A stretch of 10,955 nt of DNA from a bacterium (GTDB taxonomy: Bacteria; Verrucomicrobiota; Verrucomicrobiae; JAJYAR01). Positions 6,352 through 10,955 of the stretch are shown here, piece after piece. The notes beneath the pieces were generated by a model that was given only the letters and a program-made list of their open reading frames with translations, had not been told where the DNA came from and did not search any database. Numbering within the stretch: the stretch's first letter is position 1; each line of letters starts with the position of its first letter. The translations under genes and the position numbers were made by a program. The stretch covers positions 1-10,955 of the forward strand of contig JAJYAR010000052.1 in NCBI GenBank assembly GCA_021779435.1, in the 5' to 3' direction.

Positions 6352-6371
6352 GCGGACCCCGGCTACATCAA
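6343..6371 (-). repeat. GTAGCC-core hairpin repeat, copy
   Basis: On the minus strand it contains GATGTAGCCGGGGTCCGCAG followed by CCCCCGG, a CCGGGG-type arm and its complement around a short centre. It is closely related to the truncated copy at 4604-4620 (both have TGTAGCCGGGGTCCG). Confidence 0.65.
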
Positions 6372-6381
6372 GTCCCCGGCG

Positions 6382-6402
6382 CCATCAAGACCTTGGCTAC
6401 AA
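6382..6402 (-). repeat. GTAGCC-core repeat, degenerate copy
   Basis: Minus strand begins TTGTAGCCAAGGTCTTGATG. It has the TTGTAGCC start and the GGTC block at the same spacing as the other copies, but the second arm is lost. It lies 17 bases from the stop codon of the PilX-like gene. Confidence 0.5.
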
Positions 6403-6418
6403 CACCAACCTTACCCTG

Positions 6419-8347
6419 CTATTTCACCTGCGCCCACTGCCCGCGCATGAGGCTGCGTACGATGGGAGTGCCGGGCGGCAGCTTGTTCGGATCGAGGAAA
6501 TTGACGTCGAAATACCAGTTGCGCGTGGGCGCGTTGTAGTAATTCCCGGTGGTCAGCCAATGCTCGGTGGACTCCTGGCTCTGGTACACGTTGACCATCG
6601 AACCGTAGTAGGTGAGGCGCCGGCCATCCCAGTCTTCCAGGAGGCGGATGTAGTTCTCGACGCCGCCGCTGTAGGCGGTGCCATCGGAGGCGACGATGCC
6701 CGAGATAAGTGCGGAGTTGACGGTGGTGTTGGCTGCGGGCCGTTTCGAGAGCGAGCTCTGGCTGTCGTATTTGCCGGACGTCCAGTTGCTCGAGACCACG
6801 GTGACCGCATCGGCAATCACGGCGGCCGGTTGCACGGTGTAGCCGGAAACGCAGTTGGCGTCGGTCACCTTTGCCTTGTCGCCATCGACCGGAGGCACGC
6901 CGCCGGTGTTGTAGTCGCCGACGACAAAGGCCGCATTGCTGGTGACGATGGTGAGCCCCTTGGTGGGGCTCGAAGTCACGTTCCCGTCGGGAAGTTTTGT
7001 TCCGTTGACGAGCTTCACTCCCTTGCGGCTGGAGGCGGAATTCGTGACATCGCTCACGTAAAGGACGCCGTTCCAGAGCTTCTTGCCCCGAAGCGAACTG
7101 GGGATCGCGGTGTTTTTCAGCGCGGCGGGAACGGTGGTGTCGTTCGGCCACTTGTTCGCGTTGGGAATCGTTTGGGGAAGGCCGCCGGCGTTGTAGGCAT
7201 CGTTGATCTTGCTGACGTCGACGTCGGTCGTGGTGAAATCCGACTTCTCGCGGTAGTCGTGGAACGTGCCCGACGAGACGAGTCCGGCCAGGTAGGTCGC
7301 CATGGGATCGCTGGACGGAATCACGGTGCCGTCGGCGGTCAGAAACATGCGGCTCTTGGCGGGGACGGTGACGCCGTTGTCGATGGCCTTGTCGGACGCC
7401 GTGGTGTTCACGAGGATCTTCAGGCCCGCCTTGTTGTACAGCCGCTCGGTGGAGTTGTCGTCGCTCTGGGCGGTGACGGGCACCTCGATCAGTTCGCGCG
7501 GACCGTCGTTATTGTGATTGTCGTCGCTGGTGTTCGCGCTGACGTCACCCGGCGGGCTCTGCCGGCTCGAGACCACGGGCGTGTCCTTGCTGTAGGTGAT
7601 CTTGCCGTTGAGCGCACCCTGGGTGCGGGGATCGGCGGGCTTGTTGTACTTGTTGGAGACGCCGTTCACGTCGGTGACGTAGTCCGAGAACGTGATGCTT
7701 GCGGTCGTGCCTGTGTAGATGCGGCCGTTCGAGTGCACGCGGCCGTTCACGATGAAATCGGCTCCGGGGAAGAGCTCCATGTCACCGTTGTAAAAGATGG
7801 CGTACTGAAAGAGCGGCCTGAGCGAGTAGACCCACTCGCGGTGAAACTCCATGTGCACTGGCGGCGCGTTCTTGCCGGTGGTGCGGGACAGTTCCACGAT
7901 GGTCATGAACTTGTAGGTGCCCTGGGACGCGTTGAAGCCGGTATGCGTGTCGACGGGAACACCGTCCTGGACGGGGACCGTGATGAATGCGTCCCAGTTG
8001 TAGCCCGCGGCGGAAGTGAAGACGGACACCGGGGCGGTTGCCCGATTCGTGGAACCGCTTGTCTGGGCGACCGAGGGGAGGTTGACCGTGTTCTGGTTGA
8101 TCAACGTGTTCAGCTGCTGGTACGCGACCTCGAACGCATACTCCGCGGCGTAGATCGACTCGTTGCGCACGTTGCTTCGCCTCTCGTCCTTCTGGACCGT
8201 GCTGACGTAGGCAAAGGTGGCGCCGATGACTGTCGTGAGGACGACGCCGAGGATGAGCACGAGAAACAGCGCGCTGCCGCGCGAATCCTGCAGCGACTTT
8301 GGCTGGCGAAGTCCACGTGACGCCGCCGGGAAACGTTTCGAGGTCAT
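6419..8347 (-). CDS. Large PilX-like pilus assembly / surface protein
   Basis: This 642-residue protein is the last gene of the pilin-like operon. After a short basic leader, residues 23-48 (RGSALFLVLILGVVL then more hydrophobic residues) form one membrane helix, followed by a polar helix with an AAEYAFEVA motif near 67-75. This layout is that of the PilX N-terminal region, in which the membrane helix carries no standard prepilin glutamate. The rest, about 570 residues, should be outside the inner membrane. It includes FQYAIFYNGDMELFPGADF and NGRVHSNGRIYTG near 180-210, many Asn/Thr/Ser/Gly stretches, and a well-ordered C-terminal block (NWYFDVNFLDPNKLPPGTP, ending RGQWAQVK). Classical PilX proteins are about 200 residues, so this one is unusually long. 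Its ATG overlaps the stop of the upstream gene by 4 bases (ATGA), indicating translational coupling. The role as a minor pilin or pilus-tip component is inferred. Confidence 0.85.
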   Translation of the reverse strand: MTSKRFPAASRGLRQPKSLQDSRGSALFLVLILGVVLTTVIGATFAYVSTVQKDERRSNVRNESIYAAEYAFEVAYQQLNTLINQNTVNLPSVAQTSGSTNRATAPVSVFTSAAGYNWDAFITVPVQDGVPVDTHTGFNASQGTYKFMTIVELSRTTGKNAPPVHMEFHREWVYSLRPLFQYAIFYNGDMELFPGADFIVNGRVHSNGRIYTGTTASITFSDYVTDVNGVSNKYNKPADPRTQGALNGKITYSKDTPVVSSRQSPPGDVSANTSDDNHNNDGPRELIEVPVTAQSDDNSTERLYNKAGLKILVNTTASDKAIDNGVTVPAKSRMFLTADGTVIPSSDPMATYLAGLVSSGTFHDYREKSDFTTTDVDVSKINDAYNAGGLPQTIPNANKWPNDTTVPAALKNTAIPSSLRGKKLWNGVLYVSDVTNSASSRKGVKLVNGTKLPDGNVTSSPTKGLTIVTSNAAFVVGDYNTGGVPPVDGDKAKVTDANCVSGYTVQPAAVIADAVTVVSSNWTSGKYDSQSSLSKRPAANTTVNSALISGIVASDGTAYSGGVENYIRLLEDWDGRRLTYYGSMVNVYQSQESTEHWLTTGNYYNAPTRNWYFDVNFLDPNKLPPGTPIVRSLMRGQWAQVK

Positions 8348-9381
8348 GGTATCGTGGGGTCGTTGCGTGTGAATACCGTGGTTCGCACACCCTGGAACGT
8401 GCGTCCGACCATGGTGCCGGCGGGAATCTTCTGAAGGGTGACGGTCACGTAATTCGATGCCGTGGCCGAGATCGCGAACGGCAGGGTCGCGAGACTGGTA
8501 GTCTTGGACGGATCGGAGAGCGGGCTTGGGTCGATATCGCGAGCGAGCACGCTGAACTTCGAGGTCTCATCCTTGTTCGGGTAGTAGCGCAGCTCGCCGG
8601 CATTCGTTCCCGTCTTCACGACCTGGAACATCATCGAGTGGGCGGTGGTCGCGGCGATCTTCGTGCCGTTGGGCACGTCCACTCCGAGTTTGTCGGTGGT
8701 TGTCAGCGTCTTTTTGCCCTTCCCGTTGCTGATGCTCTTGATGACCTTCGAGACACTGGCGCCGTAGGAGGTGGCGGGGATGACGATCGTGTCGCCCTCC
8801 TTGAACATGTCGCCAAGCTCCTTGTTTTCCGGAGCGGCCACCAAATCGTCGAACGTCTTGAAGTATTTCGTCATGTCCGCCGCCGAAATCGCACCTGCGG
8901 GGCGGTCATTTCCGGCCCAGACATCCGCGAGCACGAGAGGCAGCGTGGCGTCGCCGATGTGCAGCATCTGCATGGTGCTCTTGCTGCCCTTCACGTCGTG
9001 AACCGTGTCGATATAGGTCGTCTCGAGTACGACGGCGTAGCCGAGGTCCCTGGGCGGGAGGGTCAGGGTGAGCCCGTCGGCGCTCACCGTGGGCATGCGT
9101 GCGGCGGTCCTGACCGCCTGAGAAATGAAGTCTGCCGCTCGGCGGAGTTCAGTGGTTCCCTGCAGCCCCTGTTCGGTGTGCTGCGCGCGTTTCATCGCTG
9201 CGACGACCACCGTCATGGTCATGGCCATCGAAAGGCCGAGGATCGAGGTCGCAATCAGCACCTCGGTCAGGGTGAAGCCGGCTCGGCGCCTCGTGTTCTC
9301 TCGGCCCGGCTGCCGGGGACCCGTCCGGCAAAGGCTCTCGTTGTGGACCCGAAATGACTGGGCGGAAGTGTTCATCTTCAT
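8344..9381 (-). CDS. PilW-like minor pilin with type IV prepilin signal
   Basis: This 345-residue protein has a standard type III (prepilin) signal: a basic leader ending RRRAG, cleavage expected after G35, then FTLTEVLIATSILGLSMAM with the conserved glutamate (E40) at mature position 5. The leader is long (35 residues) for this class. The single hydrophobic helix continues to about residue 62, followed by a mostly beta-rich domain with no family I recognise. Its size and its position between a PilV-like and a PilX-like gene fit PilW, a minor pilin of the pilus-priming complex; a type II secretion pseudopilin (GspJ) is the alternative. The ATG at 9381 directly follows the TAA of the upstream gene without a gap, and its own TGA overlaps the next ATG, so the three genes are almost certainly co-translated. 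A second ATG at 9375 is possible. Confidence 0.85.
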   Translation of the reverse strand: MKMNTSAQSFRVHNESLCRTGPRQPGRENTRRRAGFTLTEVLIATSILGLSMAMTMTVVVAAMKRAQHTEQGLQGTTELRRAADFISQAVRTAARMPTVSADGLTLTLPPRDLGYAVVLETTYIDTVHDVKGSKSTMQMLHIGDATLPLVLADVWAGNDRPAGAISAADMTKYFKTFDDLVAAPENKELGDMFKEGDTIVIPATSYGASVSKVIKSISNGKGKKTLTTTDKLGVDVPNGTKIAATTAHSMMFQVVKTGTNAGELRYYPNKDETSKFSVLARDIDPSPLSDPSKTTSLATLPFAISATASNYVTVTLQKIPAGTMVGRTFQGVRTTVFTRNDPTIP

Positions 9382-9837
9382 TTACCGGGTTCGGAACAGG
9401 GGGACAGAGATGACGTTGGGCTTGCCCTGCCACGCCCAGCTGACGTCGACGCGCAGGGTCGTCGAGGTGTCGGTGGATGCCACCTTCACGACCTGTCGTT
9501 TGAAGTCGACCCGGCCCATCCCGTTGTCGGTGGGCAGCTGCTTGTGATCCAGCGCGGCGGTCCTTTTCGCCGTGAAGCTTGTCTTGAACGAGCTGGTGAT
9601 GGTTTCCGTGGCGGAACTCGTGAAGCTCGCGTAATCGACATTCAGCAACCGTTCGGCTTCGGCCTGGAGAAGCCGTTCGGCCTCGGTGCGGAGTGCGATG
9701 GAGGTCATTGCTCTCGAAACCTGCTGGAGTCCGGCAAAGACCGAGAGGCAAAGCATCGAGATCAACAGCATCGCGACCATCACCTCAGGCAGGGTGAATG
9801 CCGCTTGGGTTGGTGTGGGACGGGTTTTGCGCGACAT
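9382..9837 (-). CDS. PilV/GspI-like minor pilin with Ala at the prepilin cleavage position
   Basis: This 151-residue protein opens the minor-pilin-like operon. The leader MSRKTRPTPTQAA is followed by FTLPEVMVAMLLISMLCLSV, a typical prepilin helix with glutamate at mature position 5 (E18). The residue before the cleavage site is alanine (A13), whereas the usual residue is glycine. The mature N-terminal pattern and short beta-rich C-terminus (VDVSWAWQGKPNVISVPLF) fit PilV or GspI. Residues TEAERLLQAEAERLLN form an 8-residue repeat from a 24-base imperfect tandem duplication (9640-9687). Start: ATG at 9837 is chosen because it gives a normal short basic leader; the frame continues to a TTG at 9876 that would add 13 residues. 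Neither start has a Shine-Dalgarno sequence. The product should be cleaved by a prepilin peptidase and inserted in the inner membrane; no peptidase gene is in the window. Confidence 0.82.
   Translation of the reverse strand: MSRKTRPTPTQAAFTLPEVMVAMLLISMLCLSVFAGLQQVSRAMTSIALRTEAERLLQAEAERLLNVDYASFTSSATETITSSFKTSFTAKRTAALDHKQLPTDNGMGRVDFKRQVVKVASTDTSTTLRVDVSWAWQGKPNVISVPLFRTR
9640..9687 (-). repeat. 24-base imperfect tandem duplication inside the PilV-like gene
   Basis: Two adjacent 24-base units encode TEAERLLQ and AEAERLLN. The in-frame duplication lengthens the helix that follows the membrane segment by about two turns. CCGTTCGGC is shared exactly at 9649-9657 and 9673-9681 (plus strand). 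Confidence 0.6.
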
Positions 9838-9860
9838 GGTTGGGCGGGGCTGTGCAACTG

Positions 9861-9903
9861 GCGTTGGTAGGACCAAACGATCCTGACGCAGGAGCGTTGG
9901 TAG
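9861..9903. promoter_or_regulatory. Pair of 10-base direct repeats upstream of the pilin-like operon
   Basis: GCGTTGGTAG occurs at 9861-9870 and again at 9894-9903, start to start 33 bases, about three helical turns. This in-phase spacing is typical of sites bound by a protein on one face of DNA. The first copy also forms a small dyad, TTGGT-AGG-ACCAA (9864-9876). An operator role is inference. Confidence 0.35.
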
Positions 9904-9937
9904 CGACGTAGGGTGAGATGCCTAGCAAATGCCTGCC

Positions 9938-9955
9938 CGGTCAACATTTTGACCG
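9938..9955. promoter_or_regulatory. Perfect 7-base inverted repeat between the DMT gene and the pilin-like operon
   Basis: CGGTCAA (9938-9944) and TTGACCG (9949-9955) are exact reverse complements around CATT. It could be a regulator binding site, or a weak terminator for the DMT gene, which ends 42 bases upstream on the same strand. Each arm contains TTGACC, a possible -35 box, but no good -10 box follows at 16-18 bases on the operon strand. Confidence 0.4.
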
Positions 9956-9996
9956 TGCATTTACTACTGAGCGCGCCGGCGTCCCGCGCGGAGGGT

Positions 9997-10350
9997 TCAG
10001 TGGCCGCCCGGTCTGACAGCCGTGGCGAAATACACGGCCAACAGGATCAACCCGAAGCTCACGGCGTAGTTCCAGGTGAAGCGTTCGCCGAGGACGAGCC
10101 AGGCGAAACCGACGAATACGCTCAAGGTGATGACCTCCTGGATCACCTTCAGCTGGTAGCCGGTCAGGCCGCTGGCATAGCCCACGCGGTTCGCGGGGAC
10201 CATCAGGCAGTACTCCAGGAAGGCGATGCCCCAGGACATCAGTATGATTGCCCATAACGGCTTGCCTTCGAATACCTTGAGCTTGAGCTGCCCGTACCAG
10301 GCGAGCGTCATGAAGATATTGGATCCGACAAGAAGCAGGATTGTTTTCAC
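9997..10350 (-). CDS. DMT/DUF486-family small membrane protein
   Basis: This 117-residue protein has four predicted membrane helices (about 1-20, 31-52, 70-90 and 95-112). It opens MKTILLLVGSNIFMTLAWYG and contains FLEYCLMVPANRVGY and LKVIQEVITLSVF, the hallmark pattern of the DUF486 (DMT_6) family, distantly related to small drug/metabolite transporters. The E in FLEY and the QE pair inside helices are the conserved polar residues. The substrate is not known for this family. Start: GTG at 10350 gives the family's usual MKTILLL beginning; an in-frame GTG at 10371 would add seven residues (MAALRLS) and cannot be excluded, since neither has a clear ribosome binding site. It is divergent from the gene beginning at 10524 and upstream of, but probably not part of, the pilin-like operon (159-base gap). 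Confidence 0.88.
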   Translation of the reverse strand: MKTILLLVGSNIFMTLAWYGQLKLKVFEGKPLWAIILMSWGIAFLEYCLMVPANRVGYASGLTGYQLKVIQEVITLSVFVGFAWLVLGERFTWNYAVSFGLILLAVYFATAVRPGGH

Positions 10351-10523
10351 GGAAAGCCGTAGGGCTGCCACGGACCCGGATCGAATGCGACCGGATTGTG
10401 ACGACCCCTCGGCGACGAGAAAGGCGCCGTATTCAAGCCGCTGATAGGAGGCGTGGGTGTCGCCCCTCGAGGTTTCTGGTTGCAGTGCGGGAGGCTTCGA
10501 TCACGAACAGTTCTGTCGCAACG

Positions 10524-10955
10524 ATGAACGAGATCGAGATCACCGACATTCCGGCGTTGGACCCAGGCGAACGGGCGCTGCTGGACATGCATTCGCTGCT
10601 CAACGTGTTCAACGTGCTGCGGGGGGAGATTGCGCTGATCGGCCTGGAGCTGGGGGATGATACGGAGTTCCTGTCGGACTCACTGATGATCTGTGACAAA
10701 CTCATCGCTGATTTGCGCAGCCCGGTTGCCTCGGTCGGGGCCGCGCGCGACATCGAACTGCACATTCAGGGAATCCAGCGGCAGATCGGCTCGGCGGTGG
10801 CGAAGCACGACGCGGGGAACCGGAAGCCTGAGGTCAACGAATCGCTGGCGAACCTCGAATCGGTGTATTCGGTGCTCCGGGTGCGGGCGCGGGAGATTTT
10901 GGCTCGGGTGACCGCGGCCGGCGACTGGATTGAGTTTTCGGTCGACGGCTTGAAA
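10524..10955 (+). CDS. Unrecognised helical protein, possible DHp-like domain, cut by right window edge
   Basis: The frame is open from ATG 10524 to the window edge, giving 144 residues, and continues outside. I do not recognise the family. The sequence is predicted helical throughout and acidic. Near the start, LLDMHSLLNVFNVLRGEIALIG (H23) resembles the phosphoacceptor helix of histidine-kinase dimerisation domains, where a histidine is followed by a hydrophobic LLN-type pattern. A second helix-rich part (ESLANLESVYSVLRVRAREI) follows, and the visible end is WIEFSVDGLK. A GHKL ATPase domain further downstream would confirm a kinase but cannot be seen. Codon use is GC-rich at third positions like its neighbours, supporting real coding. 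An in-frame GTG at 10485 is an alternative start. No Shine-Dalgarno sequence precedes 10524; the AGGAGG at 10446-10451 is too far and out of frame. Confidence 0.72.
   Translation, partial: MNEIEITDIPALDPGERALLDMHSLLNVFNVLRGEIALIGLELGDDTEFLSDSLMICDKLIADLRSPVASVGAARDIELHIQGIQRQIGSAVAKHDAGNRKPEVNESLANLESVYSVLRVRAREILARVTAAGDWIEFSVDGLK

Larger units (their letters stand above)
6032..6418. other. recA leader and promoter region plus a cluster of hairpin repeats
   Basis: This 387-base non-coding stretch lies between recA and the 3' end of the PilX-like gene. The recA-proximal part holds a candidate LexA operator (6133-6146) and an A/T tract (6157-6162). The remainder, from about 6221 to 6402, is a cluster of four related repeats with a GTAGCC core, in both orientations, and a stable GC hairpin (6330-6351) that could terminate the pilin-like operon. 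Confidence 0.75.

Noticed and set aside
6560..8320. 586-codon open frame on the plus strand opposite the PilX-like gene
   Set aside because: It is rich in V, G, D, R and H in the pattern typical of antisense frames in GC-rich DNA. It has no hydrophobic core or recognisable motif, and the opposite strand carries a clear membrane helix and conserved blocks.
8299..9357. 352-codon open frame opposite the PilW-like gene
   Set aside because: Antisense frame with His/Arg/Gly-rich composition. The minus strand has the prepilin signal and perfectly coupled junctions.
10457..10660. Short open frame with AGGAGG (10446-10451) before a GTG
   Set aside because: Despite the good ribosome binding site, the translation is His/Arg/Gly-rich and is an out-of-frame reading of the gene starting at 10524, whose frame is clearly coding. 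A leader peptide cannot be fully excluded.

Overview
The window looks like chromosomal DNA of a GC-rich Verrucomicrobiota bacterium, probably close to Opitutaceae. This is inferred from three things: the style of the intergenic repeats, a large PilX-like surface protein of a kind I associate with that phylum, and a palindrome upstream of recA that matches 8 of 10 fixed positions of the published Verrucomicrobia LexA motif (TGTTC-N4-GAACA). No database search was possible, so the taxonomy is an inference.

Layout from left to right. (1) Bases 1-3099, plus strand: the 3' part of an LplT-type lysophospholipid transporter, then after 16 bases a full-length Aas (2-acyl-glycerophosphoethanolamine acyltransferase / acyl-ACP synthetase). 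Together they form a lysophospholipid uptake and re-acylation unit, arranged as in E. coli lplT-aas. (2) Bases 3100-3494: a convergent intergenic region full of hairpins and short repeats. (3) Bases 3495-4430, minus strand: a LysR-type regulator with a GTG start and no divergent partner. (4) Bases 4431-4939: non-coding DNA made largely of dispersed repeats, ending in a strong palindrome that abuts the recA stop codon. (5) Bases 4940-6031, minus strand: recA, with a candidate LexA operator about 100 bases upstream. (6) Bases 6032-6418: the recA leader plus a cluster of related hairpin repeats sharing a GTAGCC core. (7) Bases 6419-9837, minus strand: a tightly coupled three-gene minor-pilin-like operon in the order PilV-like, PilW-like, giant PilX-like. 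The junctions are TAA|ATG (no gap) and ATGA (4-base overlap). (8) Bases 9997-10350, minus strand: a small four-helix DMT/DUF486-family membrane protein. (9) Base 10524 to the right edge, plus strand: the start of an unrecognised helical protein with a histidine motif faintly like a kinase dimerisation helix.

Most of the window is housekeeping (membrane phospholipid repair, recombination and SOS) plus a type IV pilus or type II secretion related accessory operon. The least explained parts are the 642-residue PilX-like protein with its partner pseudopilins and the several families of short intergenic repeats. I see no CRISPR array, tRNA, rRNA, insertion sequence or phage gene. Only aas has a strong Shine-Dalgarno sequence. 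The starts of recA, the LysR gene, the three pilin-like genes, the DMT gene and the last gene have none that I can see.
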